64,000 bases of DNA from Colwellia sp. MB02u-6 (GTDB lineage Bacteria; Pseudomonadota; Gammaproteobacteria; Enterobacterales; Alteromonadaceae). How positions within the stretch are numbered: position 1 is the stretch's first letter; each line of letters starts with the position of its first letter. The translations under genes and the position numbers were made by a program. A model generated the notes under the pieces. It had not been told where the DNA came from. It searched no databases and saw nothing but the letters and a program-made list of their open reading frames with translations. The DNA lies in assembly GCF_014077095.1 (NCBI RefSeq), contig NZ_JACGVG010000027.1:248001-312000 (forward strand). Reading direction: 5' to 3'. This document shows, one piece after another, positions 38,556 through 47,580 of the stretch.

Positions 38556-40103
38556 TTAGGTAACATACTGACCAATATTTTTTTTAACTGCCACCGCACG
38601 ACTTTCAAATTCAGCCTCAGCCAGACTTTTCAATAAAGTGCTACAACCCCCGCACCCGCTACTGGCTTTTGTACAGATTTTAATATCCTCTAGGGTACGA
38701 GCCCCTTGAGCGATTGAGCTGATAATATTGCCTTTTGTAACCTGATGACATGAACAAATAATGGCGGTATCAGGTAATGCAGTAACATCTAATGTTGGTT
38801 TTTCTCCTGATGAAGGCAGTATCAGTGCTTCGGGTGATGCAGGTAAATCTATGGCATTAAGCAGGTATTGTAATAACGAGTCGTATTCACTGGTATCACC
38901 AATTAATACCGCGCCAAGCATTTTTCTTTTGTCACTCGACAGCACCATTTTCTTGTATACGCCTGCAGGTTGATTTTGATAGGTATAGGTTATTGACCCC
39001 GGTGTTTTTGCGTGTGCATCACCTATTGAGCCTACTTCAACACCCATAAGCTTTAATTTAGTACTCATATCGGCACCGGTAAACAAGGCTTGTTCACCCA
39101 TAATATGTTTTGCGGCCACTTTAGCCATCTGGTAACCCGGGGCCACTAAACCAAAAATAAAGTTGTTCCAGAGGGCACATTCGCCAATGGCATAGATATT
39201 TTCATCTGAGGTTTGGCATTGGTTATTAATCACTATACCGCCTCGTTCACCCATCTTAAGAGCGAATGATTTGGCTAGGTTGTCATAAGGGCGAATACCT
39301 GCGGAGAATAATATCAGGTCGGTTTCTAGTACGGTGTCATCACTAAAACACAGTTTATAACGACAGTGTTCGCCGTCTTCAATCACGCTGGTGGCTTTTG
39401 ATGTATGTACTTCGACACCCAAAGCTTCAATTTTTTCTTTTAATAATCGACCACCACTGGCATCAATTTGAACGCCCATTAATTGTGGCCCAAACTCAAC
39501 CACATGGGTTTTTAAACCTAAGTGGCTTAGGGCATTTGCAGCTTCAAGACCAAGTAAACCACCACCGATAACCACCCCTACTTTACTGACATTGGCGCTA
39601 GCTTGTATATCGTCTAAGTCATCTATGGTGCGATAAACCAAACAATGTTCGCGGTCTTTTCCTGGAATAGGAGGTACAAAAGGATAAGAGCCAGTGGCTA
39701 AAATTAGTTTGTCATAAGCGATAACTTGGCCGTTTTGCGTGACAACATTTTTATTGCTGCGATCGATATCAACAACTTTGGCATTAGTTTGAAAATTTAC
39801 CGCCCAATCTTGGTAGGTTTTTTCGTTAGCCATGGCCAGATCTGCAGCTGTTTTACCGCTAAAGTATTCTGAAAGGTGAACACGGTCATAAGCAAGGCGA
39901 GGCTCTGCTGACAAAACGGTTATCTCAATGGCTTGATCAGCTGTGTTCAATTGAGCCAGTTGCTCAACAAAATGGTGACCCACCATGCCGTTACCGACCA
40001 CGACCACTTTTCGTTTCTCTATGATTTGTTGGTTATTTGAGCTGATTTTATTTACCTGCTGCAATAGTGATATGGGTTTACAATTTTTAATAACGCTTAA
40101 CAA
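38556..40103 (-). CDS. NirB-like NAD(P)H-dependent flavoprotein, probable electron-transfer subunit for NasA
   Basis: A 515-residue FAD/NAD(P) pyridine nucleotide-disulfide oxidoreductase (VVVVGNGMVGHHF, then GGGLLGLEAANAL) with one C-terminal BFD [2Fe-2S] domain (CSCHQVTKGNI ... CGGC). It has no sirohaem domain. It is strikingly similar to the first part of NirB in this window (shared YDRVHLSEYFSGKTA, SYPFVPPIPGK). Position before nasA suggests the NADH-dehydrogenase partner (NasB/NasC role). The annotated start is a TTG lying in a hairpin; a GTG near 40007 in front of VVVGNG is an alternative. Confidence 0.85.
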   Translation of the reverse strand: MLSVIKNCKPISLLQQVNKISSNNQQIIEKRKVVVVGNGMVGHHFVEQLAQLNTADQAIEITVLSAEPRLAYDRVHLSEYFSGKTAADLAMANEKTYQDWAVNFQTNAKVVDIDRSNKNVVTQNGQVIAYDKLILATGSYPFVPPIPGKDREHCLVYRTIDDLDDIQASANVSKVGVVIGGGLLGLEAANALSHLGLKTHVVEFGPQLMGVQIDASGGRLLKEKIEALGVEVHTSKATSVIEDGEHCRYKLCFSDDTVLETDLILFSAGIRPYDNLAKSFALKMGERGGIVINNQCQTSDENIYAIGECALWNNFIFGLVAPGYQMAKVAAKHIMGEQALFTGADMSTKLKLMGVEVGSIGDAHAKTPGSITYTYQNQPAGVYKKMVLSSDKRKMLGAVLIGDTSEYDSLLQYLLNAIDLPASPEALILPSSGEKPTLDVTALPDTAIICSCHQVTKGNIISSIAQGARTLEDIKICTKASSGCGGCSTLLKSLAEAEFESRAVAVKKNIGQYVT

Positions 40104-40119
40104 ACCTGTTGAGCGTTAT
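40090..40119. repeat. Hairpin between the porin gene and the NirB-like gene
   Basis: ATAACGCTTAACA and TGTTGAGCGTTAT form a 13-bp stem with a four-base loop. It overlaps the TTG proposed as the start of the NirB-like gene. No T tract follows, so it is not a standard terminator; it may affect translation or mRNA processing. Confidence 0.6.
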
Positions 40120-40141
40120 CATTATAAGTGTGTTTGGTGAG

Positions 40142-41323
40142 CTAAAATTTTGCACTTACCCAAAGCCAGATTTTATCCGTATCAACTTTACCTGCAGTAG
40201 CATCGCCTGCTGAGTAAGCCGCATACTTTAAGCCTGCTTTATAATTCTTAGCGAATTTTTTCACGTAAACGGCATTAATTTCGCTACCTAAATCATCAAC
40301 CGCATCGGTAGCTTCATCAGCAGAATAATCATGAATTGTGACTGTCCAACCGCCGCCGAATGCTTTACCTGACACAGAGGCATAAAGATCAACCAAGCCT
40401 TCTTTTGGTGTGCCTAAAAACTGATCTGCCCAACCATTGAATTTATGCAATGTTGCGAGTGGTGTTGAAAATCCAAACATTGAATCATCACTGCCCAAAA
40501 CTTCTGCGCCTAATTTAAGGGTTATAGCATCAAAACTATATCCAGCTTGAATAGCCATATAACTTGCAGAATAGTCAGTGGCACCGCTTTCTGAATCTTG
40601 AGTAGCAAATTCTGCTGAATATGAAAACTTGTCTTTTTTACCGTTAAAACTCACCCCGAAAGTATCTAAGCTATTCGCTGTTCCTTCATCAACTTCTAAG
40701 AGATAGCTGTAAGCGGTTAGTTTGCCATAACTCGTTTTGTAGGCGAGGTTAAGTAAATGATCTTTTGCATCAAAATCTTTTTCATTTGAAAAAATACGAT
40801 TACGTTTATTAATGTAGCTATAGCTCATTTTTAGATTGTCTAAGGCTGCATAAGTTAGGGTCGCTGCATCAAATGTTTGTCGATCTTGACGCCATCCCAC
40901 ATGGCCAACATAACGATGATTATCTAAGGTCAGTACTTGGCGACCTACTTTTGCGGTGAGTCCATCTTTTTTGTATTGCACATAAGCTTGGTCTACTTCA
41001 GTCGTTTCTGGATCGGCAATAACAGAATATTCCGTATTATTACCCACAGTATCGTTATAGTCGTCGACACCTAATTGGCGAGAGTCTTCTACTTCTAAAG
41101 CCGCTGAAAAACCGTTATAACTTGCACTGGTGTAATTTAGACGGGTTCTTAGCGTTAACGCTGAGGCATCTTTTTTTGCATTGTTTTGTTCAACTGCTTC
41201 ATATCGCAGGTTTAAATCTATACTGGCTTTAGCTTTAGTCTCGCTATTTGCGGTTGCTGAAGTACTTGCACTGGCTAACAAAATCAGTGCAGTAATTTTT
41301 GAGAGTTTATGAACGGTTTGCAT
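40142..41323 (-). CDS. Outer-membrane porin (alginate-export/OprD-like beta barrel)
   Basis: A 393-residue protein with a signal peptide (HKLSKITALILLASASTSATA) and alternating beta strands throughout, ending in WLWVSAKF, the C-terminal aromatic signal of outer-membrane barrels. Boxes such as DQAYVQYKKDGLTAKVGRQ and HVGWRQDRQTFDA are typical of the alginate-export family of porins. It lies between nrtD and the NirB-like gene inside the nitrate operon, so passage of nitrate, nitrite or molybdate across the outer membrane is a reasonable inference; specificity is not readable from sequence. Confidence 0.8.
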   Translation of the reverse strand: MQTVHKLSKITALILLASASTSATANSETKAKASIDLNLRYEAVEQNNAKKDASALTLRTRLNYTSASYNGFSAALEVEDSRQLGVDDYNDTVGNNTEYSVIADPETTEVDQAYVQYKKDGLTAKVGRQVLTLDNHRYVGHVGWRQDRQTFDAATLTYAALDNLKMSYSYINKRNRIFSNEKDFDAKDHLLNLAYKTSYGKLTAYSYLLEVDEGTANSLDTFGVSFNGKKDKFSYSAEFATQDSESGATDYSASYMAIQAGYSFDAITLKLGAEVLGSDDSMFGFSTPLATLHKFNGWADQFLGTPKEGLVDLYASVSGKAFGGGWTVTIHDYSADEATDAVDDLGSEINAVYVKKFAKNYKAGLKYAAYSAGDATAGKVDTDKIWLWVSAKF

Positions 41324-41382
41324 GGTTTATCCCTTAAAGTTTTTTAAATAATTTTTATAATTTTTTAATTTAGCCAAATGTA

Positions 41383-42243
41383 TTAAGCAACACTGGACGT
41401 GTTTTGTTTTATTCCAGCTTTTTCAGTTGTTTTGGTTGATTCAGCTGTCGGAATCACTTCAACTTTTCTTTGTTTTTCATACAAAAAAGTTAAAACAGCT
41501 GAGCGCAAACGGTTATATTCAACATCTTCTGCTAGTGCTAAACGGTTTCTTGGATGAGGTAAGTTGACGTCTAATATTTCGCCTATTGTTGCGGCTGGCC
41601 CATTGGTCATCATGACAATGCGATCTGACAATAAAACAGCTTCATCTACGTCATGGGTGATCATTATTACGGTGTTGTTCAGCTTTTGCTGAATTTCCAT
41701 TAATGAATCTTGCATATGAGCTCGCGTTAAAGCGTCGAGTGCACCAAAGGGTTCATCCATTAAAAGTACTTCGGGTTTCATTGCTAAGGCTCTGGCAATA
41801 CCAATACGTTGTTTCATGCCACCTGAAATTTCATCAGGACGCTTGTCTTTTGCATGATCCATATGAACTAAACGTAAGTTATGCTCGATCCATTCTTTCA
41901 TTTCGGCTGGAGACATCTTATTTTTAAAGACTTGCTTTACTGCTAACTCAATATTTTGATAGGCGGTTAACCAAGGTAATAATGAATGGTTTTGAAAAAC
42001 AACCGCACGTTCAGGACCTGGCTCTGTTACTTCTTTGTTATTTAATAATACGCCGCCCAATGTTGCTCTGTGCAAGCAAGCAACAATATTTAATACGGTT
42101 GACTTACCACAACCTGAATGGCCGATAAGTGAAATGAATTCGCCTTTTTTAATTTGTAAGTCAACACCTTTTAACGCGGTAAAGTCGCCTTTAGGGGTTG
42201 GAAATACCATATCTACTTTGCTAATGTCTAAAATAATACTCAT
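41383..42243 (-). CDS. nrtD: Nitrate ABC transporter, ATP-binding protein
   Basis: A 286-residue ABC ATPase with Walker A GHSGCGKST, Q-loop VFQNHSLLPWL, signature SGGMKQR, Walker B VLLMDEPFGALD and H-loop ITHDVDEA. It belongs to the nitrate/taurine (NrtD/TauB) group. The C-terminus lacks the substrate-binding-like extension of cyanobacterial NrtC. It follows nrtB by 25 bp. Confidence 0.93.
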   Translation of the reverse strand: MSIILDISKVDMVFPTPKGDFTALKGVDLQIKKGEFISLIGHSGCGKSTVLNIVACLHRATLGGVLLNNKEVTEPGPERAVVFQNHSLLPWLTAYQNIELAVKQVFKNKMSPAEMKEWIEHNLRLVHMDHAKDKRPDEISGGMKQRIGIARALAMKPEVLLMDEPFGALDALTRAHMQDSLMEIQQKLNNTVIMITHDVDEAVLLSDRIVMMTNGPAATIGEILDVNLPHPRNRLALAEDVEYNRLRSAVLTFLYEKQRKVEVIPTAESTKTTEKAGIKQNTSSVA

Positions 42244-42268
42244 GTGATTTCCTTAATCCTATATTTGG

Positions 42269-43267
42269 CTAAAGTTGTGCGCTTGATTTGTCCCAAGACA
42301 ATATTCTTTGAAGTTGCAGCATGGTTCTGTCAAGCAGGTAGCCAATAAGACCAATAGTTAACACTGCTGTCATAATGCGACTAAGTGATTGCGAGCTACC
42401 GTTTTGGAATTCATCCCAAACGAATTTCCCTAATCCTGGACTTTGTGACAGCATTTCAGCCGCAATAAGTACCATCCAAGCAATGCCTAATGACATTCTC
42501 ATGCCAGTAAAAATCGCAGGAATTGAGGCGGGTAGAACAATCTTTTGAATATGTACGTGTTTAGGCAGGCTTAATACTTTACTAACATTCACCCAGTCTT
42601 GATTCATTGAAACCACACCAAAAGAGGTGTTGATAACCATGGGCCAAAGGCTACATAAGGTGACCGTGATTAATGAAGTGATAAATGATTTAGCAAACAT
42701 AGGATCAGGAGATACATAAAGTGCACTGACGACCATGGTTACTATGGGTAACCAAGCCAAAGGAGATACGGGTTTGAAAATCTGTATTATGGGGTTAATT
42801 GCCGTGTTTAAAGTTTTACTTAAACCAATGGCAATACCTAATGGAATAGCAATAACAGCAGCCACTAAGAAGCCACTTATTACCGTCACTAAACTGGTCA
42901 ATATCTGGTCTAAAAATGTTTCTTTACCGGTATAAATTCGTACTTTAGGTTGATAACTTGGATCTTTTGCCATGCGCACTTTATTTCGTTCGTCTTGGCG
43001 AATATAAAAAACGTCTGCTTTGTCGCGTTCGGCATTATGTTCATCAATTAAATTAACCACTTGAGTAGCTACTGCATGGGGTCCTGGGAACTTACCAAGT
43101 GAAGTATCAATGCTACTAGCCGTTAACGACCATAGCAGCATAAAACAGAAGATACCGGCCATAGGTAATATTAACGCTTGTACCTTTTCTGAAATAAAGG
43201 ACATGATCATTTTGTTATTACTCATTGGCGCAATACCTAATGCTTTTTTACTAATTACAGCAGTCAT
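42269..43267 (-). CDS. nrtB: Nitrate ABC transporter, permease
   Basis: A 332-residue inner-membrane permease. Hydrophobic helices begin at about residue 32 (ALILPMAGIFCFMLLWSL), followed by a periplasmic loop rich in charge, then five further helices. The EAA loop region (VNVSKVLSLPKHVHIQKIVLPASIPAIFTGMR) contacts NrtD. It is the nitrate-type member of the SsuC/TauC/NrtB family. Confidence 0.92.
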   Translation of the reverse strand: MTAVISKKALGIAPMSNNKMIMSFISEKVQALILPMAGIFCFMLLWSLTASSIDTSLGKFPGPHAVATQVVNLIDEHNAERDKADVFYIRQDERNKVRMAKDPSYQPKVRIYTGKETFLDQILTSLVTVISGFLVAAVIAIPLGIAIGLSKTLNTAINPIIQIFKPVSPLAWLPIVTMVVSALYVSPDPMFAKSFITSLITVTLCSLWPMVINTSFGVVSMNQDWVNVSKVLSLPKHVHIQKIVLPASIPAIFTGMRMSLGIAWMVLIAAEMLSQSPGLGKFVWDEFQNGSSQSLSRIMTAVLTIGLIGYLLDRTMLQLQRILSWDKSSAQL

Positions 43268-43347
43268 TCTTTTCTCCTTGATACGCTACCTATCAATAGG
43301 CAGCGTATTACTACTTGCGAAAGTACGGGCTAAAATACGACAAGGTT

Positions 43348-44742
43348 CTAAAGTTTTTCACCGGCTTTTAGGCCAATTTTAAACTTGTTGATATAGGCGT
43401 TTGGCTCAGTACCGTCATAAACAATGTTGTCAATAAAGTGTTTTTGAGGAGCACGGAAACCGTCTTCACCAACTAAGTCTGAAAAGTCGCTTTTAGATAA
43501 TATTTTGTCATCAACTAATGATTGCGCAGCAGCCATGTAAATATCAGGGCGATAAACTTTTGCAGCAATAGCTTTGTACCAACTATCAGGCATGTCATCG
43601 CTAATTTGTCCCCAACGACGCATTTGTGTTAAATACCAAATAGCATCTGAGTAGTATGGATAAGTGGCGTTGTAACGAAAAAATACATTGAAGTCAGGTA
43701 CTGAACGCACATCGCCTTTTTCGTACTCGAAAGTCCCTGTCATACTATTTGCGATAACGTCGTAATCTGCTCCAACATAGTTCGATTGAGATAAAATTTT
43801 CACTGCTTCTGGACGGTTAGCATTATTGTTGTCGTCTAACCATTTAGCTGCACGAATTAGTGCGCGTGTTAAACGAATAGTGGTATTTGGGTATTTCTCA
43901 GCAAAGGCTTTAGTAATACCAAATACTTTTTCTGGGTTGTTCTTCCAAATTTCATAATCGGTAACAACTGGTACACCAATACCTTTAAATACCGCTTGTT
44001 GGTTCCAAGGTTCACCTACACAATAACCATAAATAGTGCCAGCTTCCATTGTGGCTGGCATTTGTGGCGGAGGCGTTACTGACAACAGCACTTGTGCGTC
44101 TATTTTTCCTGATGTATCACCTTTATGTGGGGCGTAGAATCCTGGGTGAATATCACCAGCCGCTAACCAATAACGTAACTCGTAGTTATGTGTCGACACT
44201 GGAAACACCATACCCATGTTGAAAGGTTTACCTTCATCAAGATACTTTTCTACCACAGGCTTTAAGGCATCAGCTTTAATCGGGTGAACAGGTCTTCCAT
44301 CGGCTTGCTTAGGAATATTGACCTTCATTTGCTTCCAAATTTCATTAGAAACAGTAATCGCATTGCCATTTAAGTCCATTGAAAAAGGCGTGATAATTTC
44401 AGCTTTAGTCCCGTAACCAATAGTTGCTGCAATGGGTTGGCCAGCAAGCATGTGAGCACCATCTAATCGACCATCTATAACGCCATCAAGCAATACTTTC
44501 CAGTTAGCTTGTGATTCAATCGTGACGTATAAGCCTTCGTCTTCAAAAAAGCCTTTTTCATAAGCAATTGCTATAGGGGCCATATCAGTTAATTTAATAA
44601 AGCCAAATTTAAGTTCTTCTTTTTCTGGGTAGCCTAGCTCTGCTGCTTGTAAAGACGAAGTCAGTAGGGAGCCAGAAATACAGAGTCCTGCAATAACAGT
44701 ACGGCATAATTTTTTACATTCATTTTTTAAAGTTGTTTTCAA
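43348..44742 (-). CDS. nrtA: Nitrate ABC transporter, substrate-binding protein
   Basis: A 464-residue periplasmic binding protein of the NrtA/CmpA family. It has a signal peptide ([18 protein letters not shown], ending near LQAAE) followed by [56 protein letters not shown] and [13 protein letters not shown]. The start is the TTG at 44742: GGAG lies 9 bases before it and it gives a normal signal peptide. The open frame continues upstream to 44829, but that part reads through a terminator hairpin and is not coding. Confidence 0.93.
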   Translation of the reverse strand: MKTTLKNECKKLCRTVIAGLCISGSLLTSSLQAAELGYPEKEELKFGFIKLTDMAPIAIAYEKGFFEDEGLYVTIESQANWKVLLDGVIDGRLDGAHMLAGQPIAATIGYGTKAEIITPFSMDLNGNAITVSNEIWKQMKVNIPKQADGRPVHPIKADALKPVVEKYLDEGKPFNMGMVFPVSTHNYELRYWLAAGDIHPGFYAPHKGDTSGKIDAQVLLSVTPPPQMPATMEAGTIYGYCVGEPWNQQAVFKGIGVPVVTDYEIWKNNPEKVFGITKAFAEKYPNTTIRLTRALIRAAKWLDDNNNANRPEAVKILSQSNYVGADYDVIANSMTGTFEYEKGDVRSVPDFNVFFRYNATYPYYSDAIWYLTQMRRWGQISDDMPDSWYKAIAAKVYRPDIYMAAAQSLVDDKILSKSDFSDLVGEDGFRAPQKHFIDNIVYDGTEPNAYINKFKIGLKAGEKL

Positions 44743-44763
44743 AATACTTTTCTCCAAATAAAA

Positions 44764-44805
44764 AAGCCCACAGTACTTCGGATACACACCGAGTACTGTG
44801 GGCTT
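44764..44805 (-). terminator. Leader (attenuator) terminator before nrtA
   Basis: A 14-bp perfect stem (AAGCCCACAGTACT / AGTACTGTGGGCTT) with an inner CGG/CCG extension and a TGTGTAT loop is followed by a T tract on the minus strand. It stands only about 20 bases before the nrtA start, so transcription would stop here unless antitermination occurs. Confidence 0.88.
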
Positions 44806-44840
44806 CAATGCCAAACTAACAATGACCACGTCGTTGCAGT
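44801..44840 (-). promoter_or_regulatory. ANTAR-type double-hexaloop RNA element (NasT target)
   Basis: On the minus strand ACTGC-AACGAC-GTGGT (44825-44840) and GGC-ATTGAA-GCC (44801-44812) are two hairpins whose six-base loops both have A at position 1 and G at position 4, the signature of ANTAR-binding RNAs. The second hairpin shares its 3' GCC with the 5' arm of the terminator, so forming it would block the terminator. nasT, an ANTAR protein gene, lies 1.4 kb upstream. Confidence 0.7.
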
Positions 44841-44937
44841 GCGATTAGTTTTAACGAAATAAGTTTTTAGTCAATTCTCACTTTATGGTTAAAACAACCG
44901 CTGTTGATTGCATTAACATGAAAACGCTACTAACTGT

Positions 44938-44955
44938 AAAGCACAATTGATGCCA
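44938..44955 (-). promoter_or_regulatory. Sigma-54 promoter of the nrtA operon
   Basis: TGGCATCAATTGTGCTTT on the minus strand fits TGGCAC-N5-TTGCT with GG and GC exactly 10 bases apart. The predicted start near 44930 gives a leader of about 190 bases containing the ANTAR element and terminator. Confidence 0.7.
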
Positions 44956-45048
44956 TCTATTAATTACAATTAAAATCAGTGGCTTAACTTTTAATGTGTG
45001 TTTTTAATTAAATGATTTGCTCGATTTAATCAAAAATTGAGAAGTGTT

Positions 45049-45065
45049 TGCACTATTTTGGTGTC
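45049..45065 (-). promoter_or_regulatory. NtrC-like site upstream of nrtA
   Basis: TGCACTATTTTGGTGTC closely matches the NtrC consensus TGCACCANNNTGGTGCA (11 of 14 defined positions). It is 94-110 bp upstream of the -24 element. Confidence 0.65.
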
Positions 45066-45106
45066 TCTATAGCGCTTTAATCAGATACTCCATTTTAGTG
45101 AAGGCT

Positions 45107-46180
45107 CTACTTATCCTTATATATTACAGCTTGATAAATATCTTCCCTATAGATCGAAGCAATGTCTACATCCGTCATTTGTTGTGTGTTGATGTGCCCA
45201 TACGCTTGCATTAATTTGGTGATTTTTTCACCATAATGATGTGCTGGCCTATTAAATGTCGGATCACCTAAGGTCGCAAATTGTTGATAGCTTTTTACTT
45301 TACGTGGTGATGCATTGTTAAGGGTTAGGCAACTGCCCATTAATGAGGGCGCAATTACGTCGATATGTGTGTTTAAATACTTTGTATGACTCAAGAATCT
45401 CGCCGCTTCAAAGCGATTGGGAATACTTTCAAGCCATTGGCATGCTTCATATAAAGCAGATACTAAGGCGAATGTTGTTTCTGGGTGCTTAACTTGCCAA
45501 TCAGACATTAACCCAAGCACCTTTTCAGGTGTGTCTTGCCATAAGTCAGAAGAAGTAACACCTGTGATGCCAACACCTTCTCGAACTGCTTTAGCATTCC
45601 AAGGGCTACCGACACAAAAGCCATCAAGATCGCCTGAATGCATAGATGGCACCATGTCTGAAGGAGGTACAATTAATAAATTAATATCTGATGGGCTGAT
45701 ACCACTATTTTTTAGCCACTCAATAAGTTGATAGTGGTGACAGCTATAAGGAAAAACGACAGCGAAGGTTAATTTTTTACCTTCTTTTTTTCGTTCATCT
45801 ATTTCATGGCTAAGTATGTTGGCCGAAAACGGCATACTAATTTTATTCGTATCATGTTGTGATAATATTTTTTGATAGAGTTTAGTCGATAACGTGATGC
45901 CATTACCATTACGGCTCAATATCATTGGGGCAATCACGGTTGATTTTTGTCCGTGTAACCCTAAGTTACTGGCAATGGGCATAGGGGCTAACATTTGGGC
46001 GGCGTCAATAACTCCTGTATGCAATTTATCTCTTAATGTAGCCCAAGAGTTTTGTTTGGTTAGGTTAACGTTGAGTCCCCATTTTTCAAAAAATCCCATT
46101 TCATAAGCAATGACAAAGGGTGCACTATCTGTTAACGGCATATAGCCAAGGGTTATATTTTTTTTTTCAATATTAAACAT
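45107..46180 (-). CDS. nasS: Nitrate/nitrite sensor protein NasS
   Basis: A 357-residue cytoplasmic relative of NrtA with no signal peptide (starts MFNIEKKNITLGYMPLTDSAPF). It keeps the binding-protein boxes VIDAAQMLAPMPIASNLG, SCHHYQLIEWLKNSG and GFCVGSPWNAKAV. In NasS-NasT systems NasS binds nitrate or nitrite and releases NasT, which then antiterminates the nas operon. It follows nasT by 42 bp and ends 365 bp before nrtA. Confidence 0.9.
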   Translation of the reverse strand: MFNIEKKNITLGYMPLTDSAPFVIAYEMGFFEKWGLNVNLTKQNSWATLRDKLHTGVIDAAQMLAPMPIASNLGLHGQKSTVIAPMILSRNGNGITLSTKLYQKILSQHDTNKISMPFSANILSHEIDERKKEGKKLTFAVVFPYSCHHYQLIEWLKNSGISPSDINLLIVPPSDMVPSMHSGDLDGFCVGSPWNAKAVREGVGITGVTSSDLWQDTPEKVLGLMSDWQVKHPETTFALVSALYEACQWLESIPNRFEAARFLSHTKYLNTHIDVIAPSLMGSCLTLNNASPRKVKSYQQFATLGDPTFNRPAHHYGEKITKLMQAYGHINTQQMTDVDIASIYREDIYQAVIYKDK

Positions 46181-46222
46181 GATTGATATTCTCTACTATT
46201 CTTTAAAACGCTTTTTAATTAT

Positions 46223-46867
46223 CTAAAAAATGCTAGCAACAGAAAGGATGTTTTTGGCAACATCATCCATTTTCTGGCTATTATCCATCGCTACTTTTCG
46301 AATGAAGTGATAAGCGTCTATTTCAGAAAGCTGTTTTGTTTCCATTAACCAACGTTTAGCTTTATCGATGCTTTTCTGACTAGACAGTTTTTGTTTAGTC
46401 TCAGCAAGTTCTTGTTTTAGTGTCTGAAAAAGATCAAATCTAGCAATAGCAATATCAATAATTGATTTCACTCTTTTTTGGTTAACTTCCCCGACAACAT
46501 AAGCACTAACCCCCGACCTTACCATCTGATTAATTGTAGTATTGGCACATTGTTGTTCTGAAAAAACTACGATAGGTTTTGGGGCGAATTGAGAAATTTT
46601 ATTAAGATTTTCAAGCATATCTCTGTTTGGAGATTCTATATCAATAATGATAACGTCTGGGTTTAGCTGTTTAACATCTCTTAATAAAGGTACGCCAGAA
46701 TGGGCAACATGATAGATATCATATTGCTCATTGATCAATACGTTCATTAATACCTTTGCTTTTGCATGGTTTATTTCGGCAAGCAATACTTTTAACCCTG
46801 AAGTACTATCTTGAGGTATCGTATTTTTATTAGGTAAAGACAAGGTGTTATTTTTCAATTTATTCAA
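46223..46867 (-). CDS. nasT: ANTAR-domain antiterminator NasT
   Basis: A 214-residue protein with an N-terminal receiver-like domain (residues about 25-145; IIIDIESPNRDML keeps an Asp) and a C-terminal ANTAR RNA-binding domain (about 150-208) with KAKRWLMETKQLSEIDAYHFIRK. It binds leader RNA with paired hexaloops and blocks the terminator hairpin. The likely target is the nrtA leader at 44764-44840. Confidence 0.92.
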   Translation of the reverse strand: MNKLKNNTLSLPNKNTIPQDSTSGLKVLLAEINHAKAKVLMNVLINEQYDIYHVAHSGVPLLRDVKQLNPDVIIIDIESPNRDMLENLNKISQFAPKPIVVFSEQQCANTTINQMVRSGVSAYVVGEVNQKRVKSIIDIAIARFDLFQTLKQELAETKQKLSSQKSIDKAKRWLMETKQLSEIDAYHFIRKVAMDNSQKMDDVAKNILSVASIF

Positions 46868-46901
46868 ATTAAAATCAATAATTAAGTATATTCACAATAG
46901 T

Positions 46902-46919
46902 AAAGCAGAATTCATACCA
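46902..46919 (-). promoter_or_regulatory. Sigma-54 promoter of nasTS
   Basis: TGGTATGAATTCTGCTTT on the minus strand has GG and GC 10 bases apart and a good -12 half (TGCTTT). The predicted start at about 46894 is 27 bases before the nasT ATG. Confidence 0.55.
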
Positions 46920-47002
46920 GTAATTTAATTATATTAACATCAAGTGTTTAGTTTTTTTTGTTTGGTTTTTTACACTTGTTTTATCAGTTTTTGATGCAGA
47001 GA

Positions 47003-47018
47003 TGCACCAAAATAACAT
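47003..47018 (-). promoter_or_regulatory. NtrC-like site upstream of nasT
   Basis: The minus strand carries TATTTTGGTGCA, a full half-site with a degenerate partner (ATGT in place of GCAC). It lies 84-99 bp upstream of the -24 element, the same geometry as at nrtA and nirB. The rest of the 346-bp nasT-nirD gap shows no other clear signal. Confidence 0.45.
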
Positions 47019-47213
47019 GTGTCAGGATTGAATTATTTTAAACACCTTAGTCTCTAGAATAGGGATAATTAACCTTCACGTATGCAGACTATTTCGTGGC
47101 ACGTGCTAAGTTAGACATATTATGCTTAAATTTAACGATAGATAAATTGTAAAAATAAAATCCCAGCATAGTTACCTTAGCTAAGATTTTTATGAACATA
47201 AAGGGTTAAATAC

Positions 47214-47549
47214 TTAACCAAATATTTCTAATTTACCGTCAGTAACACGTGTTTGATAAGTTTTAATGGCAAACGCATCATCATCTAAACATGCACCGGA
47301 ATTTAAATAAAAACGTTGTTTTAATAAAGGTGATGCAACGTAAACCTCGCCCTTAGTTTCACCAATTAAACCGCGATATAAAACGTTGGCTTTACCAAAA
47401 GGGTCAAAGTTAGAAACAGCATAAATTTTGTCGTTACCTATTTGAAATAAAGCCACTTGCTCTTCGTTTGCTAACAAGGCACAAACACCTGAATTTTTAA
47501 TTAAATCAGTGGTGGGGCAGATGGTTTGCCAGCTATTTTCTATTGTCAT
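47214..47549 (-). CDS. nirD: Nitrite reductase (NADH) small subunit
   Basis: A 111-residue Rieske-like subunit (WQTICPTTDLIKNSGVCALLANEEQVALF). As in other NirD proteins, the cysteine/histidine ligands of true Rieske clusters are missing. It follows nirB by 31 bp. Confidence 0.93.
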   Translation of the reverse strand: MTIENSWQTICPTTDLIKNSGVCALLANEEQVALFQIGNDKIYAVSNFDPFGKANVLYRGLIGETKGEVYVASPLLKQRFYLNSGACLDDDAFAIKTYQTRVTDGKLEIFG

Positions 47550-47580
47550 TTATTTCTCCTTCTTTATTCGTAAAGCTTGT

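Noticed and set aside
47080-47130. GTGGCACGTGCTAAG as a sigma-54 promoter on the plus strand
   Set aside because: The -24 half is perfect (TGGCACG) but no GC follows at the required spacing and no plus-strand gene lies downstream.
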